The position numbers and the translations under genes are program-made. The notes below the pieces were generated by a model. That model searched no databases and was not told the origin of the DNA. It saw only the letters and a list, made by a program, of their open reading frames with translations. From Diphasiastrum complanatum (Eukaryota > Streptophyta > Lycopodiopsida > Lycopodiales > Lycopodiaceae): a stretch of 64,000 bases of DNA. Below are positions 37,018-47,043 of the stretch, piece by piece. Position 1 is the first letter of the stretch. Every line of letters starts with the position of its first letter. Where the stretch lies: contig CM055111.1 in NCBI GenBank assembly GCA_029204225.1, positions 3,259,246-3,323,245 on the forward strand, in the 5' to 3' direction.

Positions 37018-37572
37018 TTGACAATTTTCCTTAGATCCTATTTTGTAGGGAATATTCCTATATTCTAGGAGACTAGCTTTTTGGATTTTAGTCATATTCT
37101 AGAAGGTCAATTATTGGATAAGAATCAAGGATGGATCAAATGGATAGATCCGAGTGATGTTGCACTCTTCACACGTGTGAAGGCCTGTTGGACTGTACCA
37201 GACTCATAGATGTACTTGATCCATAAAAGGATCATCATTTTTCTAAGAAGATTGATGAGACTTTTGCACTCTACACTTTTGTGAGGTTTCTAGTCATTTG
37301 TCTTGTGATTTTTATGTATGATTGCTCTCTAGTATCATTGTACTTGTTGTTTCAGGTGCAGGCCGTACAGTGGACAATACTCCACACGTATGAGGCCGCT
37401 CTCACTAAAAAATGATGTGTTGATCCATTGCTCTTGCTTAAATCCAAGTGTAGTGAATCTAGATCAAGATCTAATGTGTAGAACTTGATAGATTCATTGA
37501 TTAAGCAACCAATAACTCTCTATGATTGTAAAGTACAATCATTATTGTCCTAAAAAACTGTAAAATTTATCA
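37018..37572 (+). repeat. element B 3' LTR, right part
   Basis: Resumes the B LTR after element C (the first 5 bases are C's target duplication) and ends TTTATCA at 37572. Contains CACACGTGTG at 37170-37179. Confidence 0.92.
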
Positions 37573-38950
37573 CAATATACACAGATAGAAAAGCATGTTG
37601 CTGCTATATTACACTGAAGCACGAATAGCAATTACAACCAACAATGACTACATAACTAGGAGGCTCAAATAATATGTCTCATGGAAGGAGCGACTCAAGT
37701 AATCTATGCTGGGATGATCTACTTATAGATTGCATCCATGTATTAACTACATTAAATGTTTGTCACCTAATCAGGTAAGTCGTTATACTTGGAAGTATTT
37801 GGCTTTTGTGACAACTATACATAGTATATACGGTCAACAAATCATGAACGTTGATGCGGACGAGGATGTCGCAAATTCTCTCACTTCGTATTTTACGTGA
37901 AGTGGTTTTCTCTCACTTCGCAAATTTTGGGAAGTGGCTGGGAATGTTCCTCGTTCAAAATAGATGACCTTCGGCATTTTTCTCTCTTCGTAATTTTGCG
38001 AAAAAGCGGAAGGTGACTGTAAACAGTTTAAGGTGCCCTTAAAAGGTTGAAGGTGTCCTTAAAAAAAAGACGAACATGTCTTTAACAGATTAACCCTTAA
38101 AAATGGAGGACCTTCGGGAATTTTCTCTCTCTCTTCGCATTTTTCAGGAAAATGTGAAAAAGCCGAAGGTGTTGAAAACAGTTAAACTTTTGAACTGTGA
38201 ACAAGTTGACTTCGTCAAAATAATTGAACAGAAGAAGTCAAAGGCAAGTGTCACAGTTTTTGAAAATGTGTGACATTTAGTGTATTTTTGCAGATTGTTG
38301 AAAAAGTAATGTAAATCTGTAGACTTGTTCTAAATGCAAGTTTTGTGGAAGTCCTTGAAGACGGCCAAGTCTTCAATGACTTCAAGTTATTAAACTTAAC
38401 ATTTGAACTTGAAATTATGACATGATTGGTTACCCTTTGCTGGAGATCAACCGGAAGCCCATTGTAGATGTTCTTCAAATAGTTTGGCTATCTAAGTTAT
38501 GATTCTTGCAGGTATTAAATGAGCAGACTTTGAACCAAAAATAGGTTTCACTTGACCCTAGATCAATGATCAATAAGCATGCACGAAGAATCATGAAATA
38601 GGAATTAGTCATTCACCAAGGAGACAACTCTGGGCTTAATTTCCAACAAAAAGGGCTTGGCAAGCAACAGTGGGTTTTGCAGGGCGGGGATGGGTGTCAG
38701 GAAGTTTGGCTAGAATAATGTCGGTTTGTAAGCCACCAGTAGTAATTTATTGGGTTTGTGAAGAGCTAAATATAGCTCTTTGTAGACCAGGTGGGCCCAA
38801 TTGTATGTGGGTAGGGGATGGGTAGAGTGAGTATGGAAATAGAAAAGAAGGTATCGAAAGGAGATTTTGGAGATCTTGTCGACACGAGCGGAGCTGACGA
38901 TCAAACATGTGGTGACCAACAAGGCTGTTGCCCGTAGCGGGAGTGCGACG
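37573..38950. other. spacer with a cluster of stem-loops
   Basis: No gene is recognised. Four imperfect stem-loops lie at 37882-37904, 37914-37936, 37967-38014 and 38110-38170. The first two are built on CACTTCG...GAAGTG and the last two on ACCTTCGG...GAAGGT. The minus-strand frame at 38251-38478 has no recognised motif. 38640-38950 is GC-richer and ends at the LTR of element D. Confidence 0.5.
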
Positions 38951-39976
38951 TGTTGGAATTTAATCTTACTCCTACTCATCCTAACATCCCTCCTTTTTTT
39001 CTATGTAAATCACTCTCTCAAAGAAGTCTTCATTTTTGAACTATTTGTCACAATAGTCTACATTTTAACTCGTAAACTTCAACAGACAAAAAAGGCAAAA
39101 AACCTGACAAAGTCTTCTATTTCACTTTTGGGTCATTCTGAGTATTTGCGAAAAATGCGACACAAGTGCTAACTGGAGATTTCAGGCCATTCCGGAGAAA
39201 ATCACATTTTTCCGAAAAATGTGAAAAATGCGACACTGTGCATATTTGCATAGGATTTCACATACAGACTATCTACGTCTTCACACTCCAATAATAATTG
39301 ACCTAACAGTTAAACAACTGCTAACGATCTTGTAATTGTAAAGTTAGAATAACACAAGATCATTCAGCAGCTATATATATGTGAATGAGGGATTGGAGAA
39401 AGGTGTGTGGAAGATATGACAAAGATCAAACAACCAAAAACAAATCTTCATAGCATCTGACTCCTCGAAGTTAGAGAATATATAGAGAGAGTAAATATTC
39501 AGTCCATAACAATTGATTTGTTTTTGTAGGTAGGATCATGCGCTTATCAGCGCAATTGTCTTGTGATCTGATATTTGTTATTACAACATTGAATATACAG
39601 ATTCGCTATTGTTCTATCTCATTGCATTCTTGTTGAATTTTAATTATCTCTCACTCTTATTCCGCAAGTATCATAAACGAAGAAATGTATGGCTGTCTTC
39701 TTCGATGCTTAATCGTTTAGCATTTCTTTATATTAAAATATCAATATCAGAGAACTGCATGGCTATCTCAGATGCCTAATCGTTTATGCAATCTCTCTCT
39801 ATGGTTGTCTACGACACCTACACTAATACTCATTAATCAACACAATTAGAACTGCTCTATCACTCCGTTCTCTAAGCAATCTAGATCCTTATCATCAATT
39901 ATCACTATTCATTTTTTTCATCTGTTGGGACAACGGCCTCCATTTCCGCTGTGGCATAGACCTTGTTGTTCCAACA
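38951..39976 (+). repeat. element D 5' LTR
   Basis: Starts TGTTGGAAT and ends TTCCAACA, an 8-bp inverted terminal pair typical of LTRs, about 1.03 kb long. A strong TATA-like TATATATAT is at 39372-39380. The primer site follows at 39980. No second LTR copy lies in the window, so the right boundary rests on the terminal motif and the primer site. Confidence 0.8.
39372..39380 (+). promoter_or_regulatory. candidate TATA box of element D LTR
   Basis: TATATATAT about 600 bases before the LTR end. Sequence match only. Confidence 0.45.
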
Positions 39977-39979
39977 CAT

Positions 39980-39991
39980 TGGTATCAGAGC
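39980..39991 (+). other. element D primer-binding site
   Basis: TGGTATCAGAGC, 3 bases after TTCCAACA: initiator tRNA-Met type. Confidence 0.9.
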
Positions 39992-40101
39992 GGCTTTGGA
40001 TTTACTAGAGTCTATAGGATATAAAAGAAACTTAATACATTCTTGTTTTTCTAGAGATAGTTTATATTCTATTTGTGTTCAATCTCTGCTCATCGATCAT
40101 A

Positions 40102-40795
40102 ATGGAATATTCAACCTCAGAGATCCGCTTGATCAACAAATTCAATGAAGATGATTTTCACATGTGGAAATTCAAGATAAGGATGATCTTATCGAAAAGG
40201 AGCTATGGGGATACGTAAATGGTTCTATAGTCAGACCGGCAGAACCTGAAATGCTCCCAATATGGGAAGCAAAGGATGGCAAAGCTCTTGCCATTGTATC
40301 CTTGAATCTGAAAGACACTCATATTGATCATGTGTCAAACAATAACACCTCCAAAGAAGCGTGGGATATCTTCACAAGTATCTATGAGACTTCAGATGTA
40401 TCGGCTCATCTCTTCCTAAGAAAGAAGGTCCTTACACTCAAAATGAGCAAAGGCACCTTAGTCAATGATCATTTGAATGAGTTCAAACAGTTGCTGAATC
40501 TACTAGATGCAATAGGTTCTCCTATTTCTGATGAAGACTCAACAATGGCTCTTCTCGTCTTCCATCCTCTTATGACAACCTAATATTGCTTTTGAGCAAT
40601 ACTCCTACGCTATCACTCCAGAAGTTGACAACAAGTCTATTGCAAGAAGAAGTTAGGAGAAAGAGCTTATCTACAACAAGTACCAAATCAATGGCATTGT
40701 ACTCTAATAAGTAGCAGTCCAAGAATAAGAACTTCAAGGACAAGAAGACGAAGGCGGAGCAGCCAGATTCAATGCGAGCTTGACTGTTGGTAGAA
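40102..40795 (+). pseudogene. element D gag fragment
   Basis: The ATG at 40102 starts MEYSTSEIRLINKFNEDDF, then HMWKFKIRMIL. A frameshift near 40190-40205 moves to the frame that reads KELWGYVNGSIVRP. This continues with the capsid motifs SNNNTSKEAWDIFTSIYE and FLRKKVLTLKMSKGTLVNDH. Another frame change near 40575 leads to the later gag helix (QKLTTSLLQEEVRRKS), and then the element stops near 40795 before a zinc knuckle. Protease and pol are absent, replaced by a minus-strand copia scrap. This gag is a different lineage from A, B/E, C and F. Confidence 0.85.
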
Positions 40796-41319
40796 TAGAA
40801 ATGGCTTAATTTGTAAAGGTAGCCACAACTTTTACCAAAAGCTAAAACTTTCTTAGTAAATCGACAACAACAACTAGCCAAGACCAAACTCTTTTGAAGA
40901 TAAACAAGATTAGCATAGCCCTCTCCTAAGCCATTAAGAAGAACTTGAACAGTATCAATGTTACCAATAGCATCACCAACACATGCTGAGTCACCATTAA
41001 GAGATTTAACCCTCATCACATAAGAGTTAGCACTTTCACCTTCTTTTTGATAGCTTTAAAACATTCTTCTTCTTAGAGTGAGCACCCTAGATGTGGACTT
41101 TGACTCATAAATCTTTTGAAGAGTCCAAGCTCCTACCTCTTTGAGAAGCTCATTCGAGATATTCATCTTGATGATGTGTAAAGACATCTTCGCCTTCCTT
41201 CGATAAACGATTTGATCTTAGACAATATCAGGTTCCTCTTCAATATATAACACAAGATCCATCATATCATTCATACTTAGCGATAACACTCTAGTGATAC
41301 AATCTGGGAATTGTAGTTG
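40796..41319 (-). pseudogene. element G: minus-strand copia gag fragment, target of element E
   Basis: The minus strand reads gag N-to-C from right to left: SMNDMMDL, then KMNISNELLKEVG, ESKSTSRVLTLRRR, YVMRVKSLNGDSACVGDAIG and VQVLLNGLGEGYANLV, with several stops and frameshifts. The N-terminal edge continues across element E into 52601-52645. The wording is closest to the gag of element F (ESKSTSRVLTLRRQIF), so G may be a dead relative of F's family. Its left edge joins D near 40795. Confidence 0.8.
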
Positions 41320-41324
41320 AATAG

Positions 41325-42186
41325 TGTTGAAAATTGTCACTTCTCACTTGACATTGGTTCATGTAAATATTGATCAAACATTAGAATATGTTGATGATAT
41401 GATTTCACACGTGTGGAGCCTGTTCCCACGTGTGAAAGGATGTACTTTTCATGTTTGTATATATCCAAATTGATTTTGTATCATTCTAGTTAGTGTGAAC
41501 ATGAAATGACTAGTTTTTAGTCAAGTTGACTAGTCACCTACAAATTAGCTTTTCCTTGCATGTGCATGAGTAAATGATCCCACATGGCAAGTGGATGTTC
41601 ACACGTGTGTATAGAGTACTAGAAGATAAGAGTTGACCATTTTCCTTAGATCCTATTTTGTAGGGAATATTCCTATATTCTAGGAGACTAGCTTTTTGGA
41701 TTTTAGTCATATTCTAGAAGGTCAACTATTGGATAAGGATCAAGGATGGATAAAATGGATAGATTTGAGTGATGTGGCACTATTCACACGTGTGAAGGCC
41801 TGCTGGACTGTACCAGACTCATGGATGTACTTGATCCATAAAAGGATCATCATTTTGCTAAGAAAATTGATGAGACTTTTGCACTCTACACTTTTGTGAG
41901 ATTTCTAGTCATTTGTCTTGTGATTTTTATGCATGATTGCTATCTAGTATCATTGTACTTGTTGTTTCAGGTGTAGGCCGTACAGTGGACAATACTCCAC
42001 ACGTTGAAGCCGCTCTCACTAAAAAAATGATGTGTTGATCCATTGCTCTTGCTTAAATCCAAGTGTAGTGAATCTAGATCAAGATCTAATGTGTAGAACT
42101 TGATAGATTCATTGATTAAGCAACCAATAACTCTCTATGATTGTAAAGTACAATCATTATTGTCCTAAAAACTGTAAAATTTATCA
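41325..42186 (+). repeat. element E 5' LTR
   Basis: TGTTGAAAATTG ... TTTATCA. CACACGTGTG is at 41406-41415 and 41785-41794. The third site of the family is damaged here (CACACGTTG near 41998). Confidence 0.93.
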
Positions 42187-42198
42187 TGGTATCAGAGC
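42187..42198 (+). other. element E primer-binding site
   Basis: TGGTATCAGAGC directly after the 5' LTR. Confidence 0.95.
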
Positions 42199-42881
42199 TA
42201 AGTAAGAGAGTGATCATTGAATCATAAATCTTGTAAAGATCATTGGCAAAATTTGTTTTTTGGCCAATACACTAGTGAGGGCGAGTTCTTCTAGAGTGAT
42301 AGCTTGTAATCATTTGGATAAAAACGACTTGGAGGCTGTGTATGTACTTTTCACACGTGTGAAACCGTATAGCAACTTTCTATTCAAGTTACTTTGTGTT
42401 TGTTGGTCCCAAAATCACAATACTAGTTCATTTTTGGTGCTTTTTGAAGCGTAGTATTGATCTAGATTCATTCTAACTAATGCCTATGACCAACTCGTGT
42501 TTTGGTTCATTGAAGCATTCTTTTTAGAGTCTAAGATCAGATCTTAAGAGGCTGATTTGTTCAGATCCTTAGTTGAAGTGAAATCTCTAAGAAAAGTGTA
42601 AAGCAATTTTTTTGTGAGAGTGAAAGCTAGAAATTTTTGGTAAGATCTTTGAGTATCATTCAAGCTTGTGTGCTAGTTTGATAGAGACAAGCCTATAGGC
42701 ATTCTAGTAAGCTTTAGGCCTTTTCATAGATCTTTAAGTTTTCCAAAGCATGAAAGGAAGTGGAGAGAGTGGACAAGAGTATGTTCTTAGGATCAAATCT
42801 CTTAACAAGGAGTTAAGTGCAATAGGAGAGAAGATCCAAGATCAAGAACTAGTACAAATCATTTTGAACGGTCTAAGTGAT
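42199..42881 (+). other. element E leader joined to an internal gag piece
   Basis: The leader matches B (26068-26598), including a CACACGTGTG at 42352-42361. It then jumps at about 42736 to gag sequence matching B from 26974. The gag piece runs to GTGAT (42877-42881), the target duplication of element F. Confidence 0.85.
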
Positions 42882-43157
42882 TGTGAGAGATTTCAACTAG
42901 TTTAGTCTAGTTTAGTCACATTTTGGTAAATTGTTAATAAGAGGCCAAAACTCATTTTAGACTTAGAGATAAACTTTTTGAAGTTATATTAGTTTAAACT
43001 ACATTCAATAAACACTTTTGGAAAGTGTGGGAAAGTTGGTAGTCGAGTTTGAGAGAGATTCAAATTTGAACTTTGGGTACATTGAATCTAGACCCAAAAA
43101 TAGTAGGGTTTACATTTTGGAGGGAAAGCCAAGTGGCCAAATAGGGTTTGGAAACTC

Positions 43158-43164
43158 TATAAAA
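43158..43164 (+). promoter_or_regulatory. candidate TATA box of element F LTR
   Basis: TATAAAA followed by GG, with the CT-rich TCTTCTCTCTTCTC stretch about 25 bases downstream, typical of plant core promoters. The same site is at 47821-47827 in the 3' LTR. Confidence 0.6.
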
Positions 43165-43320
43165 GGATGTAACTATTGGAGAGACACATCTTCTCTCTTC
43201 TCTCTCTCATTTCATCATTATACATGGTTCTCTTTGGGTTCTACTACTCATTGGTGCACTATCTTGGTGTTATCTTGCAATTCTATGTGTAGAATGATCA
43301 TTTATTGCTATTTTCGGTTC

Positions 43321-43330
43321 CACACGTGTG
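43321..43330. promoter_or_regulatory. CACACGTGTG palindrome in F LTR
   Basis: Exact copy, downstream of the TATA candidate. Also at 47984-47993 in the 3' LTR. Confidence 0.6.
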
Positions 43331-43535
43331 AAATACAGTAGGTTACTGTAATTGTACGGAAAGCAAACATATTTTATGTTTTGGTTCATGTTTGATCAAT
43401 ATCTCTTAGAGTTTGCATCTCATTTTGTATGTAGATGCTGATTTTTCTACATTGGCAGGATTGTTGGTTTGTTCCTTATTGTAACCAAAGATTTGGGACT
43501 TGGATTGGATCTTGAATGATCTGAAATCCTTCACA

Positions 43536-43547
43536 TGGTATCAGAGC
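43536..43547 (+). other. element F primer-binding site
   Basis: TGGTATCAGAGC directly after the 5' LTR. Confidence 0.95.
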
Positions 43548-44136
43548 TATTGTGTCTCAGGTTATGAAAGGATCAGCCATCTTTAGCAAGAAGTTTGAGG
43601 AGTTACCAATGCTAGAGCATGCTAGATTGATCTCTACTCAAAAATCAGCATTTTTGCATGTGTAGAATTGATCTTTTGTAGGTCAAAACTCAATATAGGG
43701 TTATATACTTGATCAATTCCGATTTAACACTTGGCTTACTGGAATTAGATGATTTTTGGTGCATTAGGAAGGTCTCATTGGAGTCTACAAGAAGATATAC
43801 CAAGTTTCTAGAAATTGCATGTAGAATTTGAGATATTCAATTTTTTGTGATTTTGTCAAAACCCTAATTTTGATTGGATCTCTAGTTTGTGAGGTTACTG
43901 AACTTTATTTGAGTGTGTTTCAATCTTAGGAAGTGGCAAGAATCATTAGATTGAGGATAGATCATAGGTTGATCAAGATTTCACTATTCTATGTGTTGAT
44001 TTTCTAGTTAGAAGTGCTAGAAGAGATTTGAGAGGTTCCATATCTTTGTGATTTCTTCTTGAGTTCATTTTTTGACATTCAAGAGAGTGCTTTGTGCATT
44101 GGAACAGGTTGAAAGAGAAGATCAGGTCACTTCAAC
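43548..44136 (+). other. element F leader
   Basis: About 590 bases before the ATG. No coding frame of note. Likely site of packaging signals, which would let a helper element recognise the RNA (inference). Confidence 0.6.
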
Positions 44137-47043
44137 ATGGCTACAAGTGGTGGATTTATGTTGGAGAGCAATGATAGGCTTACCTCAATCAACTATTCTA
44201 CTTGGAAGGTGAGGATGGAGTCCTTATTGGAGATGAATGAGTTGATGGATATTGTTGCAGGTGTGGAGGAGAGACCTCAAGCACCTCAAGATCAAGTGAG
44301 GTATGACAAGAGAGCAAAGAAAGCTCTACACATGATTAAGATGAATGTTACCAATGAACTTCTCAAGGAAGTTGGTAAGTGCACATCATCTTTGGAGGCT
44401 TGGGAAATTTTGAAAAAGCTTTATGAATCCAAGTCTACATCAAGAGTGCTTACTCTTAGGAGGCAAATCTTTCAAAGTTTGCAAAAGAGGGAAGAGAGTA
44501 CTCATGCTTTTGTTTTGAGGGTTAAGGCATTCAATGATGAGTTAGCATGTATTGATGAAAGCATTAAGGAGGTAGAGCTTGTTCAAGTTATACTTAATGG
44601 CTTGTTGGATGATCATGCTAATCTTGTTCAAAGTTTTGCTATTCAAAAGACTTTGCCAAGTATTGTGGATTTGCAAGAGATCTTGGTGAATGAGGAGTAT
44701 AGGCTTCAATCAAGAGGAGGTGGATCTACATCGACATCTCATTATGAAGAGGATGCTATGTTCATCAAAGGCAAGTTCAAGGGCAAAGGCAAAGGCAAGT
44801 GGTCTAAAGGGCAAGATCAAGGTGAGACTTCTTCTTTTGGAAAAAAGAAAGATAAGTCTAAGTTGAAATGCTTTTATTGTGGAATCAAAGGGCATTTTGC
44901 AAATGAATGTTTGAAGAAGCAAAGAGATGAAGGTAGCAAGCAAATCAACTTTACTACTAATGATGAGGGTCTAGGTGGTGGTGATTCTCTTTTGATGTGT
45001 TCATCAAGTCCAATATCAAGTGAAGGTGACAAAGATTCATGGTGGATTGATAGTGGAGCTAGCTCACACATGACTAGTCACAAGGAGTTCTTTACTTCTT
45101 TGGTCACTTATGATGGAGCCAAGAAAGCAATTCACATGGCCAATGGTGGTGAGTGTGTGATTGAAGGTATTGGTTCAATTCCTATTTGTCTCTCTACTAA
45201 TAGGAAAGCAAGACTTGATGGTGTTCTTTACATTCCTTCACTTTCAAAGAATTTGCTAAGTGTTGGTCAAATGATAAAGAAAGGATACATGGTAAAGTTT
45301 GGTGGTGATGCTTGTTTCATTACAAAGGAAGAAATCTTGGTTGCTAGGGGCAATAGACAAGGTAGACTTTTAAAGCTTGATGCTTTTGTTATGGCTAACA
45401 AAAAGGATGGAATGGAAAAGGAGATTGGTCTCAACTTTCCAAAGTTATCTTTTAGCATCAATAAGATTGTTGGATCTTATGCAAAGTCTAACAAGCTTCC
45501 TTATGCTAGATCTAGGTCAAGATCTAATATGCTTCTTGGAGATGTTCATCTTTGTGCTAACTTGGCTAGTCTTGAGGATAATGATGGTGTTTCAATGGTT
45601 CTTCATGGCAAGTGCAAGCATGCAAAAGATAAGGAAAGAGCTAACTTCATCAATGGAGGTGAAGGTTCTTCCTTGGAAAAGATTGTTGTTAATGATTTCT
45701 TTGATCATATGTCAAAAGATGTTGCTAGGTGCATTCATGAAGGTGGTTCTTCTACATTTTTTAGTGATAAGTCCAAGAAAGTCATTTTTGCAGCAAGTGG
45801 AGTCACATTTCCTCATAAAGAGAGTAGATCAAATGGTTCTATCAAGAGACTTGGTGAGGGAGATAGTCACAAGTCAAGAAGAAGAGAAGTATGTGAAGAG
45901 TTCAAAGTAGGATGTACTTTGAATGATGTCATTTTGAATGATAGTGAGGAGGAATCATTATCATGTGAGTCATTACCTAAAACATTGAGTAGAAGTTCTT
46001 GTTTGAAAAAAGAGAGTACTTCAATCATTCTTATGTTGAATGTACTAATCATTTTTTTCATGGCTTCTAATGTTTTTGAGGTTTCTACTTCTTATGATGC
46101 AATCATTAAGAGGGAGTCTTATGAAGGAAAGAGCAATGAAAGATTGGTTCTTGGGAAGATCCAAGGCATGGATCTCACATCTCTTCATCAACTCAAAGGA
46201 TTCTATGATTATGAATTGATCACTCATGATCAAGATGGCAAAAAGTTGGTTGGAGAAGACTACATGGAACAAATCGAGAGGCAATTTCTTCAAGGCAAGG
46301 GAGATCTCATTGGTGAGCTTATTGAGGTTTGTTATGGACTCAAGAGGGCTGGATTTATTAGGTTTGATACTCATCTTCACCTACTCTACTTCATGTTGGA
46401 TGGAAAATTTGGAATCTATCTTTTGATTTATGATGGTGACATTGGTGACATTGTTTTCACTAACCTTTGTGGGAGATCGAGATCAAGCATTGATGAGATC
46501 TTGTTGAATCTAGATCATATGTTTGAGAGGGAGTATTTCCAGAGGTTCAGGTCTGAAGATATTCATATCTTTGATATCTTTGATGATCAAGAGGAAGATC
46601 AAGAGGTTGGTCTTAAAGGGCTTCAACAACACAAAAGGAAAGGTGGCAATTTGGAGCTAGTCAAGAGTATCAAAGGAAGGTTATTTGGCAAAGATGTTAT
46701 GGATCTATTTTTGCAGCTTATTGAAGACTCAAGTAAGGTCAAAGGAGCAGCAAGGAAGTGTTGTTCAAGTTTACTTTACTTGTTCTATCTCATGTTTGAG
46801 CTATTTCATGTGGATGTGTGCAAATTGTCAAGATATGGACAAACTAGCTACATTGTCTTGCAATATCTTATTGTTGGAGTTGTACTAGCATTCTTGGCTG
46901 GTTTTGCTGATGGAAATGAAGTTATTGGAGGTTCATTATGTCACTCATCCATGGCTAAGTTCTCAAGTGTTGAGCTACTTGGTGCCAATACTTGGGGATT
47001 GTCAATTTTGGTGAATTCATGGTCATTTTCTTGTGTCAAGTAG
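44137..47043 (+). CDS. element F long frame: Gag, protease and a remodelled pol-derived tail (968 aa)
   Basis: The ATG at 44137 (MATSGGFMLESNDRL) opens one uninterrupted frame. Residues 1-235 are copia Gag (NYSTWKVRMESLL, VQVILNGL). Residues 245-258 are a complete zinc knuckle (C245, C248, H253, C258). The protease site WWIDSGASSHMT starts at residue 302 (D305-S306-G307). After about residue 425 the usual pol is gone: no HKRLGH motif and no integrase DDE residues. Traces remain, such as KLPYARSRSRSN near the integrase start. Residues 707-815 match the RT palm in outline (YMEQ..., CYGLKRAG, RFDTHLHLL), but YVDD is replaced by YDGD. Hydrophobic stretches lie at about 629-648, 879-892 and 905-928. 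Gag and protease may work. The tail cannot be a normal RT and its role is unknown. Confidence 0.9.
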   Translation: MATSGGFMLESNDRLTSINYSTWKVRMESLLEMNELMDIVAGVEERPQAPQDQVRYDKRAKKALHMIKMNVTNELLKEVGKCTSSLEAWEILKKLYESKSTSRVLTLRRQIFQSLQKREESTHAFVLRVKAFNDELACIDESIKEVELVQVILNGLLDDHANLVQSFAIQKTLPSIVDLQEILVNEEYRLQSRGGGSTSTSHYEEDAMFIKGKFKGKGKGKWSKGQDQGETSSFGKKKDKSKLKCFYCGIKGHFANECLKKQRDEGSKQINFTTNDEGLGGGDSLLMCSSSPISSEGDKDSWWIDSGASSHMTSHKEFFTSLVTYDGAKKAIHMANGGECVIEGIGSIPICLSTNRKARLDGVLYIPSLSKNLLSVGQMIKKGYMVKFGGDACFITKEEILVARGNRQGRLLKLDAFVMANKKDGMEKEIGLNFPKLSFSINKIVGSYAKSNKLPYARSRSRSNMLLGDVHLCANLASLEDNDGVSMVLHGKCKHAKDKERANFINGGEGSSLEKIVVNDFFDHMSKDVARCIHEGGSSTFFSDKSKKVIFAASGVTFPHKESRSNGSIKRLGEGDSHKSRRREVCEEFKVGCTLNDVILNDSEEESLSCESLPKTLSRSSCLKKESTSIILMLNVLIIFFMASNVFEVSTSYDAIIKRESYEGKSNERLVLGKIQGMDLTSLHQLKGFYDYELITHDQDGKKLVGEDYMEQIERQFLQGKGDLIGELIEVCYGLKRAGFIRFDTHLHLLYFMLDGKFGIYLLIYDGDIGDIVFTNLCGRSRSSIDEILLNLDHMFEREYFQRFRSEDIHIFDIFDDQEEDQEVGLKGLQQHKRKGGNLELVKSIKGRLFGKDVMDLFLQLIEDSSKVKGAARKCCSSLLYLFYLMFELFHVDVCKLSRYGQTSYIVLQYLIVGVVLAFLAGFADGNEVIGGSLCHSSMAKFSSVELLGANTWGLSILVNSWSFSCVK

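Larger units (their letters stand above)
25264..37572 (+). mobile_element. element B: degenerate Ty1/copia, 3' LTR split by element C
   Basis: Order: 5' LTR 25264-26055, primer site, leader, gag, protease, integrase, RT, RNase H, polypurine tract, 3' LTR in two parts (30642-30955 and 37023-37572). Without C (30956-37017) and its duplicated target, B is about 6.2 kb. The 5' LTR lacks the first roughly 38 bases found in the 3' LTR and has an internal deletion of about 37 bases near 25946, so no target duplication can be confirmed. E (41325-52595) belongs to the same family. Confidence 0.92.
42882..43535 (+). repeat. element F 5' LTR
   Basis: TGTGAGAGATTTC ... CCTTCACA. It has TATAAAA at 43158-43164 and CACACGTGTG at 43321-43330. 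Confidence 0.96.

Noticed and set aside
40570-41019. 149-codon minus-strand frame as an independent gene
   Set aside because: It is part G gag and part antisense of the D gag; the frame crosses the junction of two element scraps.
43018-43341. 107-codon frame present identically in both F LTRs (also 47681-48004)
   Set aside because: It is part of the LTR, lacks an ATG start and spans the TATA and palindrome region. Identity reflects LTR identity, not protein constraint.
44710-46380. Minus-strand frames inside element F (for example 46045-46380)
   Set aside because: Shadows of the long plus-strand frame.
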